Shown here: in pieces, positions 24,589 to 32,358 of the stretch
Numbering within the stretch: the first letter of the stretch is position 1
Layout of the letters: the number at the start of each line of letters is the position of its first letter
Origin: Thermoplasmata archaeon
Lineage (GTDB): Archaea > Thermoplasmatota > Thermoplasmata > Thermoplasmatales > Thermoplasmataceae
NCBI GenBank assembly: GCA_021803655.1
Contig: JAJZLK010000049.1
Coordinates: forward strand, 1-54,023
Direction of reading: 5' to 3'
DNA length: 54,023 nucleotides
Program-made: the position numbers and the translations under genes
Notes under the pieces: generated by a model
Seen by the model: only the letters and a program-made list of their open reading frames with translations
Told to the model about the DNA's origin: nothing
The model's database searches: none

Positions 24589-25104
24589 CTAACTTGTGTG
24601 ATAGCTCCCAGAATAGCCCGGGAGAAATTTTGCAGTTAAAGCATTAGTACCATCACATGTTCGCGCAAGAGCTCCGCTTTTGTCTTTACTGGCAGTCCAG
24701 AGATATACTCTTGTTCCCTGTTCCTGGACATATTCCACTGCTGGAACGAAATCCGAATCCCCTGATACAAGTATGATGTTTTGTACATTGGTTTTGGCGA
24801 GCGTAATCATGTCTACGGCCAGTTGGATATCCACTTGTTTCTGCACAAAGTGAAATCCTTGCTTTTGTTTCTCGCCACGTCTTACTTTGAAGTTATTGAG
24901 CTTCTCAAGACTGTTTAACAAAGCCTCATTTGACTTGAACTCACAATCATAGACGTAGGTTCTAAACAAAGAGGAGGTGTGCGTTTTGCATAACGATTCA
25001 CAGAAGGACTTGTAATCCAGTTTGAAACCCTTTTCTAGTTCTTCTAAAACTTCTTTCTTCAGATAATAGTTATCAATTAGAACTGCTGCTCTTTCCTCGC
25101 TCAT
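24589..25104 (-). CDS. NYN-domain (PIN-like, LabA/DUF88 type) protein
   Basis: 171 residues. An acidic nuclease-like fold: AVLIDNYYL with Asp near residue 11, KQVDIQLAVDMI with two Asp in the centre, and VSGDSDFVPAV, the DUF88/LabA signature. Family members are thought to be metal-dependent RNases acting on RNA processing. It stands alone in an A/T-rich block between tRNA-Met and the sulfur operon. The minus-strand TATATTTC at 25133-25140 and an AGAGC-GGT-GCTCT palindrome at 25152-25164 precede the ATG. Confidence 0.82.
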   Translation of the reverse strand: MSEERAAVLIDNYYLKKEVLEELEKGFKLDYKSFCESLCKTHTSSLFRTYVYDCEFKSNEALLNSLEKLNNFKVRRGEKQKQGFHFVQKQVDIQLAVDMITLAKTNVQNIILVSGDSDFVPAVEYVQEQGTRVYLWTASKDKSGALARTCDGTNALTAKFLPGYSGSYHTS

Positions 25105-25717
25105 CTGTACAACCTGCGCTACGCATTTGCCTGAAATATATAATATTATTCAGAGCGGTGCTCTACTTCTAATCTTTCACAGGTCAGTTCAAGCCAATCA
25201 TGTCAAGAGTTTCAGTCATCTGGACGTTCTTCTCCGGCTTAGCCATGCTTTTGTTGAATGATACTGGCGGTGGCAATTGTCTATCTTATTCGCCTTAACC
25301 TGTGTACCTTGTACTCTTCCTACCTTACTTATAGCCCTAGGGAAATTGACATCTATGTACACGCTGCAAGGATTACGTCCAGAATTTTTCCTGCAATTCC
25401 ACTCAAAAGAGCACAGGTTCCACAGAAATATAATCTTACTATACATTGAGAGATTGGAAGGTTTCAATTAGGAGTAATTTCCAGAAACCAAGCTGGGCAG
25501 AGAATATACTCACAAGTAGTATACTTACAAGTATACAACTTCAGAATCGTGAAAATGAACTCGGAGGTCTTGAAATGATATTCACCCGTGCCATTGACAT
25601 AAATTGGAGACCTGTACTCTGATGATGCCAATCCGGGAGATGGTTAAGCCAGGATGTGTTAATTATTCCTACACGAATGTAGGACCTACTCGTGACTGGA
25701 TCGGGAATCATTTCCCG
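25105..25717. other. 613-bp region without a supported gene; several palindromes
   Basis: Short frames on both strands (for example around 25216-25467) lack start signals and known motifs. On the minus strand near 25200-25240 two frames each end in plausible protein-like tails, which could be remains of a decayed gene. The right half holds three inverted repeats: the tandem at 25505-25536, an imperfect hairpin at 25672-25694 (CACGA, GTAGG-A-CCTAC, TCGTG) and CGGGAA-tcat-TTCCCG at 25702-25717, which abuts the stop of the regulator gene and may be its terminator. Confidence 0.4.
25505..25536. repeat. Tandem 15-bp near-repeat containing palindrome GTATACTT-AC-AAGTATAC
   Basis: Two adjacent copies, TATACTCACAAGTAG and TATACTTACAAGTAT, differ at two positions. 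The second lies within a perfect 18-bp interrupted palindrome (25519-25536) with eight-base arms. Such tandem plus palindrome structures are typical of protein-binding sites, but no gene start lies close by, so the role is unknown. Confidence 0.5.
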
Positions 25718-26119
25718 CTACTTCCTGAACCACGACAGATTCTTGAGAAGAGCGTTCTTTTTCTCAATGTATCTCTCTTCTGAAAGTGCTCCTGTGGCAA
25801 GGTCACGATCTAGGATCTTCATGTTATCTTCCATGACTTCCCTCCCTCTTGTCACATGGTCAGCCATTAGCTCCAGAACAGAAGCGTAAAAGAGATCACC
25901 AAGTCTGGATAACTTGAATTCAACTTTTGGTCTCCGATCGCCGGTAATCCAGCACTTCTCAACAATCCCGAATTTCATGAAATCCTTCATGTGCTTATCG
26001 ACTGCCTGTCTTGTCATTCCAAGGGATACAGCCATTTCCTCAGGAGTTGCTGAATTCCTAAGGTAGTCAATGAGTTTGAGTTTAGCAGGCGACGTAAGGA
26101 TGTGTACCGCCTCATACAT
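25718..26119 (-). CDS. ArsR-like winged-helix regulator with SHOCT-like C-terminus
   Basis: 133 residues. Residues about 1-75 form an ArsR-type winged helix (LTSPAKLKLIDYLR, then MTRQAVDKHMKDFMKFGIV as recognition helix). The last 30 residues, LDRDLATGALSEERYIEKK, resemble the SHOCT oligomerisation motif. No cysteine pair for metal sensing is visible. A CATGAAC-N6-GTTCATG palindrome lies 25 bp upstream over the probable promoter, suggesting autoregulation; the same site occurs at 31356-31375. It is divergent from the aprBA-sat operon. Confidence 0.8.
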   Translation of the reverse strand: MYEAVHILTSPAKLKLIDYLRNSATPEEMAVSLGMTRQAVDKHMKDFMKFGIVEKCWITGDRRPKVEFKLSRLGDLFYASVLELMADHVTRGREVMEDNMKILDRDLATGALSEERYIEKKNALLKNLSWFRK

Positions 26120-26143
26120 GTGTTCAGCAGATAGTTGAAGATG

Positions 26144-26165
26144 ACATGAACTTTATTGTTCATGT
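26144..26165. promoter_or_regulatory. Palindromic operator A, between the ArsR-like gene and aprB
   Basis: ACATGAAC-TTTATT-GTTCATGT, perfect eight-base arms. It begins 25 bp before the regulator ATG, covering the A/T-rich minus-strand ACAATAAAG that would serve as its TATA box. The core differs from operator B at 31356-31375 by one loop base. The rest of the 290-bp spacer up to aprB holds only a TATA-like TTAAATAT at 26305-26312, which would leave a leader of about 70 nt before aprB. Confidence 0.75.
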
Positions 26166-26409
26166 TATCTGTAATCCTTACAAGCGGATCCCTAAGATCG
26201 TCGGATCAGATGGGAACCAAAAGTATCACTGTTACCATATTGCTGTTTGTCTCTGCAGTTTTCCCATATTGAGCCGGTTTTGCCGAATAGATAAGGCTCT
26301 CTGGTTAAATATCTGCCGCGGATTGACTGTTTGGGGCTCTGCGTGCACTGAGGCACTTTACCATTTGTCCCCTTCTCTGCATGTACTGTCCCTCCAAGTT
26401 GTGAGATGA

Positions 26410-26877
26410 ATGCCGACCTATGTGATAGCATCAAAGTGTAAAAATAATGGAAAATGCGTGGAAATCTGCCCAAGCGATATAATGCATACAGACCCTGCAA
26501 TTGACATGGCCTGGAACGTGGAGCCGGACATGTGCTGGGAATGCCTTTCCTGTGTAAAGGCCTGCCCGGAAAATGCCATCGAAGTGAGGCCTTATGCAGA
26601 TATTTCTCCCCTGAGGTCCGAGATTGCAGTCTCCAGGAATGAGGGGAAGAATGTCATAAAATGGAAGATCACTTACAGGGATTCAAGGGTCAAGGAATTC
26701 GAGTTTCCCATCAGGACAACAGGGTGGGATACCATTCTTCCCCCGAGTTCTTCCCAGTTGAAGGCGGGGAATCTTGACGACCAGGCACTCTACAGAGAAG
26801 AGCCAAAGACCGCAGGCAGTAGTGGAGCATCAGGAAAAGGCGGCATTCAGAGGAACAACAAGGGGAGTGGTAAGTAA
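26410..26877 (+). CDS. aprB: Adenylylsulfate reductase subunit beta (ferredoxin-like)
   Basis: 155 residues. The iron-sulfur subunit of APS reductase, passing electrons to or from the FAD of AprA. The second cluster motif is complete (CWECLSCVKACP), then IRTTGWDT near the end of the conserved part. The first motif reads C10-x2-N13-x2-C16-x3-C20-P: the second cysteine of the usual CxxCxxCxxxCP is Asn, confirmed in the nucleotides. The gene overlaps aprA by one base (TAATGG). The tail beyond residue 125 is low-complexity and shorter than in bacterial AprB. Confidence 0.88.
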   Translation: MPTYVIASKCKNNGKCVEICPSDIMHTDPAIDMAWNVEPDMCWECLSCVKACPENAIEVRPYADISPLRSEIAVSRNEGKNVIKWKITYRDSRVKEFEFPIRTTGWDTILPPSSSQLKAGNLDDQALYREEPKTAGSSGASGKGGIQRNNKGSGK

Positions 26878-28712
26878 TGGAGACGAAGACTTTTGACTCT
26901 GACATCCTGATCATCGGCGGAGGCATGGCTGGATGCGGAGCCGCGTACGAAGCCCGCGCATGGGGAAAAGACCTGAACATAATGATAGTTGAAAAAGCCA
27001 ACATTGAAAGAAGCGGGGCTGTTGCTATGGGTCTCTCCGCCATCAACACCTACATCGGGACAAGGTGGGGAGAAAACACACCGGAAGACTTCCTAAATTA
27101 CGTAAGGGGCGACCTTATGGGCATCATAAGGGAAGACTTGGTCTACGATGTCGCCAGGCATGTCGACTCCTCCGTGGAACTCTTCGAAGAGTGGGGGCTC
27201 CCCATAATGAAGTCGGAGAACGGCAGGTATCTCAGGGAGGGAAGATGGCAGATACTCATCCATGGCGAGAGCTACAAACCCATAGTCGCCGAAGCTGCCA
27301 GGAAATCCGCCTCGCAAATAATAAACCGGGTGATGATAACACACCTGCTCACGGACGCGAAGGACAGCAACCGGATTGCCGGAGCGGTTGGTTTCGATGT
27401 TCGTGACGGGTCTTTCTGCATTTTCAGGAGCAAGGCAGTCGTCCTGGCTTCAGGAGGTGCAACCCACATATTCCGGCCAAGGTCTGTTGGCGAGGGATGG
27501 GGAAGAACGTGGTATTCCCCCTGGAGCACCGGATCAGCATACGCCCTGCCAATACAGGTTGGCGCGAAGATGGTACAGATGGAGATCAGGCTGGTCCCGA
27601 CCAGGTTCAAGGATGGATACGGTCCAGTCGGATCATGGTTCCTTTACCTGAAGTCGACGGCAACAAACGCAAACAACGAAAGATACGAGGACAACCGGGA
27701 CAAGCTCAGGGCAGAGTACGGCTCCTACGCAGATTCAAAGCCACTTCCCACGTGCCTCAGGAATCACCTCATGATGGAGGAGATCAGGGATGGCCGTGGC
27801 CCAATACTGATGCACACCGAGAAGGTTCTGGACACTCGCGAGAAAGAGGAGGCTGGATGGGAGGACTTCCTTGACATGACGGTGAGCCAGGCAATGGTAT
27901 GGTCCTCGCAGAATGTTGATCCGAAGGAGAGGTGGTCTGAACTTGTTCCAACCGAGCCGTACATAATGGGTTCCCATGCGGTCAATGCCGGAACATGGGT
28001 AAGCGGGCCATCTGATATATCGCCTCCTGAGTACAACTGGGGATACAACAGGATGACTACCGTATCCGGGCTGTTTGCGGCAGGAGATGCGGCTGGAGGT
28101 GCTGCCCACAAATTCTCATCCGGGTCCTTTGCTGAGGGGAGGATAGCGGGAAAGAGTGCTGTCAGGTTCCTGCGCGACAGCGGAAATTATACTCCGGAGA
28201 TCAACCAGGAAACCGTTGAAGGGTACAGGACGGATATCTTCCAGCCTCTTGACAACTATGAGATCGGAAGGAAGTTCATCTCGAAAGGGACGGTCTCCCC
28301 GTACTATCTCTATCCAAGCCAGGGCCTGAAACGTCTTGAGAAGATCATGGATGAATATGCGGGCGGAGTTACCACATTCTATACCACGAATTCAGTGAGC
28401 CTGATCCGTGGTACGGAACTTCTCACAATGCTGAAGGAGGATCTTCCCCTTCTCGGTGCAGAGGATCTGCACCAGCTCCAGAGGGCATGGGAACTTGTGC
28501 ACCGCGTCTGGACCGCGGAAGCTGTCATGAGACACACACTGTTCCGGGAGGAGACCAGGTGGCCGGGATATTACTACAGGACTGATTTCCCTAAGATAGA
28601 CGACACAAACTGGAAGGTTTTCGTTGTATCCAGGTTCAATCCTTCGGATAGCAGGTGGAGTTTCGACAAGGTCCCTCTGAAGGGCCTGGCGATCGGTAAA
28701 GGAGAGAAGTAA
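26877..28712 (+). CDS. aprA: Adenylylsulfate reductase subunit alpha (FAD)
   Basis: 611 residues, fumarate-reductase-type flavoprotein interconverting APS with sulfite and AMP. FAD binding GGGMAGCGAAYEA is at about residues 14-26; ERSGAVAMGLSAINTY, QMEIRLVPTRFKDGYGPVG and GSHAVNAGTWVSGP match the AprA active-site blocks, with AAGDAAGGAAHKFSSGS closing the FAD site. Together with Sat it can oxidise sulfite with ATP gain or reduce sulfate. No QmoABC, HdrAACB or DsrAB gene is in the window. Confidence 0.93.
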   Translation: METKTFDSDILIIGGGMAGCGAAYEARAWGKDLNIMIVEKANIERSGAVAMGLSAINTYIGTRWGENTPEDFLNYVRGDLMGIIREDLVYDVARHVDSSVELFEEWGLPIMKSENGRYLREGRWQILIHGESYKPIVAEAARKSASQIINRVMITHLLTDAKDSNRIAGAVGFDVRDGSFCIFRSKAVVLASGGATHIFRPRSVGEGWGRTWYSPWSTGSAYALPIQVGAKMVQMEIRLVPTRFKDGYGPVGSWFLYLKSTATNANNERYEDNRDKLRAEYGSYADSKPLPTCLRNHLMMEEIRDGRGPILMHTEKVLDTREKEEAGWEDFLDMTVSQAMVWSSQNVDPKERWSELVPTEPYIMGSHAVNAGTWVSGPSDISPPEYNWGYNRMTTVSGLFAAGDAAGGAAHKFSSGSFAEGRIAGKSAVRFLRDSGNYTPEINQETVEGYRTDIFQPLDNYEIGRKFISKGTVSPYYLYPSQGLKRLEKIMDEYAGGVTTFYTTNSVSLIRGTELLTMLKEDLPLLGAEDLHQLQRAWELVHRVWTAEAVMRHTLFREETRWPGYYYRTDFPKIDDTNWKVFVVSRFNPSDSRWSFDKVPLKGLAIGKGEK

Positions 28713-28734
28713 CTGCAAGGAAGGGGATTGGATC

Positions 28735-30006
28735 ATGAAATTGACAGGACACGGTGGAAAGGAGGTTGTGGAGAGGATTCTTCCGGGAGGGATGGCTGGC
28801 AGCATTATTTCTGACATGCCAGAGCTGGAAGTTGACACGCAGACCGCACATGAATGTATAGACATCGGTTATGGATTCCTGTCTCCGCTTGACGGGTTCA
28901 TGGGGAGTGAAGAAGTCGATTCTGTCTGCGAAGAGATGTCCCTGCCTGATGGGACCCTATGGAGCATACCCATAACGCTGGAGGCGAACGATGACACCAT
29001 CCGGAAGAAAGGCTTCAGGGAAGGGGATGAGATACTTCTCACCTATCATAGGAAACCACTGGCAATCATGAAAACCGGGGAAGTGTTCCAGCTTGATGCG
29101 GACAGGGTTGCCGGCAAGATATACGGCACCTCCGATCCAAAGCATCCTGGCGTCAGGAGAACTGTCTCCAGGAAAGGAAAATCTATTTCGGGAAAAGTAA
29201 TCCTTGTGGGCGAACCCGAATTCCAGCCACCATTTGACAGATTCTGGCTCACACCCAGAAACCACTTTTCCCTTTACAGGGACAAAGGATGGGAACATGT
29301 AGTGGCGCACCAGACACGCAACGTACCGCACACCGCACATGAGTGGCCCATGAAATACTGCTGGTTTGCTGCCAATGAGGATCTTTCCGTTGAGGTCCCA
29401 CATACTGGCGTCCTTGTAAATGCAGTTATCGGTGAAAAGAGGAACGGAGATTACATTGATGAGGCAATAATCCTCGGACAGGCTGAACTTGCAAATGCCG
29501 GCTATTTCAGGAAGGACACTTTTGCAGTTTCCTTCACGCTCTGGGACATGCGGTATGCAGGTCCACGGGAGGCGGTGCATCATGCCATAATGAGGACAAA
29601 TCTTGGATGCACACATCACATGTTCGGCCGGGATCATGCAGGGGTCGGGGATTTCTATAAGCCGTACGATGCCCACAGCCTCCTGAAACAGGTCAGGGAA
29701 CAACTGAATATAAAACCGGTTTTCATGATGGAGAACTGGTTCTGCCCGATATGCAGTGAGGTGACCAGTTCAGGCCTGTGTGATCATGCTGCCACGGCAC
29801 AGAATTTCAGCGGAACCCTGCTTCGGAGCATGCTCATAGACGGAGTTCAGCCGACGAGGCAGGTGATGCGACCCGAGGTTTTCCAGACGGTACAGGCAGC
29901 CAGCGACACCTACGGTTTCGGCTCTCCATTCGTCACTGACAGTTATCTCCAGAACCGGGGAAACGTCTTCAAGCTCGCAGACCCGAGAAAGGAGGTGAGT
30001 CCATGA
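28735..30006 (+). CDS. sat: Sulfate adenylyltransferase (ATP sulfurylase, dissimilatory type)
   Basis: 423 residues. Interconverts sulfate plus ATP with APS plus pyrophosphate. Active-site motifs: AHQTRNVPHTAHE (QxRN-x-x-H) and the phosphate-loop GRDHAGVGDFY. The late cysteines CPIC and CDH resemble the zinc site of Archaeoglobus-type Sat. No APS kinase domain. GGAAGG precedes ATG 28735, 22 bp after aprA, so this is one operon with aprBA. Confidence 0.94.
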   Translation: MKLTGHGGKEVVERILPGGMAGSIISDMPELEVDTQTAHECIDIGYGFLSPLDGFMGSEEVDSVCEEMSLPDGTLWSIPITLEANDDTIRKKGFREGDEILLTYHRKPLAIMKTGEVFQLDADRVAGKIYGTSDPKHPGVRRTVSRKGKSISGKVILVGEPEFQPPFDRFWLTPRNHFSLYRDKGWEHVVAHQTRNVPHTAHEWPMKYCWFAANEDLSVEVPHTGVLVNAVIGEKRNGDYIDEAIILGQAELANAGYFRKDTFAVSFTLWDMRYAGPREAVHHAIMRTNLGCTHHMFGRDHAGVGDFYKPYDAHSLLKQVREQLNIKPVFMMENWFCPICSEVTSSGLCDHAATAQNFSGTLLRSMLIDGVQPTRQVMRPEVFQTVQAASDTYGFGSPFVTDSYLQNRGNVFKLADPRKEVSP

Positions 30007-30320
30007 ATGGACAGATAATGATCAACATATGGATCAACGAGGAGAGGTTCGAAAAGATGAGGGAGGCTGGCCTCTCCGGAATGGCGCAGGACATGCTGGC
30101 AGGAATGAAGGTGACACGTGTGAAGGTCAGCGAAAAACAGAAAGACATACTGCTTTCTGAGTTTCCCATGGCAAAGTTCGACTCGTCCACCACCGGAACT
30201 ATTGAACTGCTACCCAGGAAGGTGAAGGATGAGATTTTCAACCTCTGCCTTGAAAAGAAATCAACTGGCGAAGATGTCATTGAAGCTTTCATCCTTCGAG
30301 TCAGGAACGGGAGAACGTAG
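30003..30320 (+). CDS. Small protein of the sulfur operon (DUF6955-like), 105 residues
   Basis: Its ATG overlaps the sat stop (ATGA), so it is translationally coupled to Sat. The sequence is soluble and without cysteines: an NIWINEERFEKMREAG start, a central VKVSEKQKDILL and TIELLPRKVKDEIFNLC. From memory this resembles the DUF6955 family, which tends to occur beside dissimilatory sulfur genes; I could not verify that here. Role unknown, perhaps a partner of Sat or AprBA. Confidence 0.7.
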   Translation: MNGQIMINIWINEERFEKMREAGLSGMAQDMLAGMKVTRVKVSEKQKDILLSEFPMAKFDSSTTGTIELLPRKVKDEIFNLCLEKKSTGEDVIEAFILRVRNGRT

Positions 30321-30456
30321 ACGGGAGAACTGGTTATCATGCACGAGGAACTGGTGAATGGCGCACCCGGGAAAAGACTGACAGGAACACCCGGTGCGCA
30401 CGCAGTGTTCCCGGAAACCGCATCTGGCGGAGTCGTGGAAGGCAGATGAACGTGTT

Positions 30457-31245
30457 ATGTTTTTCATCCTGTTTTTCCTGCTTCTCCTGATCTCGGGAAT
30501 CACGATTGGCATTGTGAGTGGTGTCATGGGAGTCGGTGGCGGGGTACTGTACATCCCGTTGCTTGAATTCGCTTTTGACATACCAATTGACAGGGTTGTG
30601 GGAACGAGCATAGTAGTTGTGTTTGTGACATCCCTGTCAGGTGCATATTTCCATTCAGCAGCCGGTCACATACACTGGGAGACCTCAAAGATATTCGCTC
30701 TCTGGGGAGGTCTCGGCGCAGTTCTTGGATCCCTGGTATTCATAGAAATCAGGGGCCTGACAGTAATTCTCGAGGCACTGATGACAGTGATTTTTCTCCA
30801 GGCCGCACGCATACTGGCCAGACAGGGTATCGGAGATATCACTGGAAAACCGCCTGCCTGCCCCGCATCTTTTTCCCGAAGGAAGAAGATGGCTGTCGGA
30901 TTTGTGGTCGGGATTCTCGCAGGCATAACGGGAGTGGGCGGAGGATTCCTTCTTCTCCCTATTTTCATCTGCCTTCTTGGCCTTCCCGGATATGTGGCAG
31001 TAGGTTCCTCCCTTGTGTCGGTGGTAATAATTTCCGGTGTGAGCTCTGCTTTCAAGATCGCCGGCAACGGGGTCGATTACGTTGCAGTAATTGCCCTGTC
31101 CGTGGGAAGCTTTGCGGGTACAGGATTCGGAACGAGGTATGCGAAGAGATTCCCGGACGGGTGGCTCAAGATATCATTCTCCGTGCTGCTTGTCTTCGTT
31201 GCAATTGGATTCGTCTACGAGATACTGCAAACGATCCACTTCTGA
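30457..31245 (+). CDS. TauE/SafE (TSUP) family anion transporter
   Basis: 262 residues with about eight membrane segments. The two family repeats are visible as SGVMGVGGGVLYIPLL near the N-terminus and AGITGVGGGFLLLPIF in the second half. TSUP proteins export sulfite, sulfoacetate or related anions. ATG 30457 begins the first membrane helix. Its place behind aprBA-sat suggests sulfite or sulfate movement, but direction and substrate are inference. Confidence 0.87.
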   Translation: MFFILFFLLLLISGITIGIVSGVMGVGGGVLYIPLLEFAFDIPIDRVVGTSIVVVFVTSLSGAYFHSAAGHIHWETSKIFALWGGLGAVLGSLVFIEIRGLTVILEALMTVIFLQAARILARQGIGDITGKPPACPASFSRRKKMAVGFVVGILAGITGVGGGFLLLPIFICLLGLPGYVAVGSSLVSVVIISGVSSAFKIAGNGVDYVAVIALSVGSFAGTGFGTRYAKRFPDGWLKISFSVLLVFVAIGFVYEILQTIHF

Positions 31246-31355
31246 CATGAATCAGTGGAACTCGCGTTCAGCAGGACACTTCAATCGACTCCATTAGATC
31301 CCCTCCTTAACAATCACAGTAGTTTTCAAACTCAGACAGAGTTGCAAATCTCTAT

Positions 31356-31375
31356 CATGAACTTTAATGTTCATG
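31356..31375. promoter_or_regulatory. Palindromic operator B, upstream of the SHOCT/bactofilin gene
   Basis: CATGAAC-TTTAAT-GTTCATG. It matches operator A (26144-26165) in 21 of 22 bases when the trailing TT is counted. It lies about 105 bp before ATG 31481 and 65 bp before the A/T-rich TATA region at about 31438-31450, a position suited to an activator or a repressor acting through a longer complex. A second inverted repeat, TGAAAT-N5-ATTTCA, follows at 31379-31395. Confidence 0.72.
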
Positions 31376-31480
31376 TTGTGAAATACGAGATTTCAGTGTG
31401 GAAAAATTTTTCTTGCATCAATTAAATAATTGGTTCAAAATAAATTTAAGTACCGGTCATGGATTGAGCCTGGATACAAA

Positions 31481-32356
31481 ATGGACAAAGAATACCTTGA
31501 CAAGCTGAAGGAGAGACTTGACAAAGGAGAGATCAGCCAGGAAACATATGACGAGATATCGGGGAGATGGAGCAGAGACGGAAAGAAGGGTGAACAGCAG
31601 GGGAGTGAAAACGGTGACCGTAATGGCACTGGCAGAGTGGTATCAGTTGCCGGTTCCGGACATTTTTCAGACGTTGATGCTTCTGAACTGAGGATATCTG
31701 GTTCTGGGCACATTTCCGGTTCCGTACACGTGGATAAAATGAGCATTTCTGGGAGCGGCCACGTCGAAGGGACAATAGAAGTGGGGGAGATAATGGAGGT
31801 ATCCGGATCACTCCATGCAAACAACGCCGTCAAGGCCGCGTCTGTCAGTTCTTCTGGAAGTTTCCGGTGCCTGAAAATCAACGCAGAAGAGATCGAATCG
31901 TCAGGATCAGTCAGAGTGCAGGAGGAGATGAAGGCTGGCAGGATAAAGACCTCCGGAAGCTGTCGTGCAGAGAAGATAGAGTGTGATGAACTGAGAAGTT
32001 CAGGCAGCATAAGAGCGCCGTCCATAAGTGCGAAGCTGGCGTCTATAGAGGGACTTATCGTGGCCGGGAAAGTGACTGCAGATGATTTTCGGCTTTACAT
32101 TCGCAGATCTGATAGCGTGATTGAACAGCTTGAAGCGAATACCGTGTTAATAGAGTCTGCAAGACGGAAATTCCGTTCAGGAAGTGCCAGCATAAGGGAG
32201 ATCAAATGCGGTACCGCAAAGATAGAGGCATGCACAGTCGAGAGGATAACGGGAACAGAAGTCGAAATTGGAGACTATTGCAAGGTTGGTTATGTAGAGG
32301 CAAAGATAATCCGGGTATCTGACAGAGCCGATGTCAGGGAAAGGAAGGTGCTTTGA
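31481..32356 (+). CDS. SHOCT-like N-terminus plus bactofilin-like beta-solenoid protein
   Basis: 291 residues. Residues 1-30 (LKERLDKGEISQETYDEI) resemble a SHOCT domain, followed by a charged linker. About residue 55 onward consists of short repeats of the form SGSGH/SGSV alternating with V/I-rich strands (AGSGHFSDVDASELRISGSG, then SGSGHVEGTIEV), as in bactofilins and related right-handed beta-helix polymer-forming proteins. No signal peptide or membrane segment. Start ATG 31481; an in-frame upstream extension lacks signals. Tightly followed by an MFS gene. Probably a cytosolic scaffold; role inferred only. Confidence 0.75.
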   Translation: MDKEYLDKLKERLDKGEISQETYDEISGRWSRDGKKGEQQGSENGDRNGTGRVVSVAGSGHFSDVDASELRISGSGHISGSVHVDKMSISGSGHVEGTIEVGEIMEVSGSLHANNAVKAASVSSSGSFRCLKINAEEIESSGSVRVQEEMKAGRIKTSGSCRAEKIECDELRSSGSIRAPSISAKLASIEGLIVAGKVTADDFRLYIRRSDSVIEQLEANTVLIESARRKFRSGSASIREIKCGTAKIEACTVERITGTEVEIGDYCKVGYVEAKIIRVSDRADVRERKVL

Positions 32357-32358
32357 AA

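Noticed and set aside
25216-25467. Minus-strand 83-residue frame, considered as a transposase remnant
   Set aside because: No DDE, TnpB or IS200 motif and no terminal inverted repeats; kept only as part of the gene-free region.
26146-26409. Plus-strand frame directly before aprB
   Set aside because: It starts inside operator A, is Cys/His/Tyr-rich without a recognisable motif, and has no ribosome-binding site.
27376-28109. Long alternative frames within aprA on both strands
   Set aside because: AprA motifs run through the whole region; these are shadows of G/C-rich codons.
31653-31960. Repetitive GGTTCTGG/TCCGGA-like DNA, considered as a CRISPR or tandem array
   Set aside because: Periodicity follows the protein repeat SGSGH/SGS in one open frame; no constant repeats with unique spacers.
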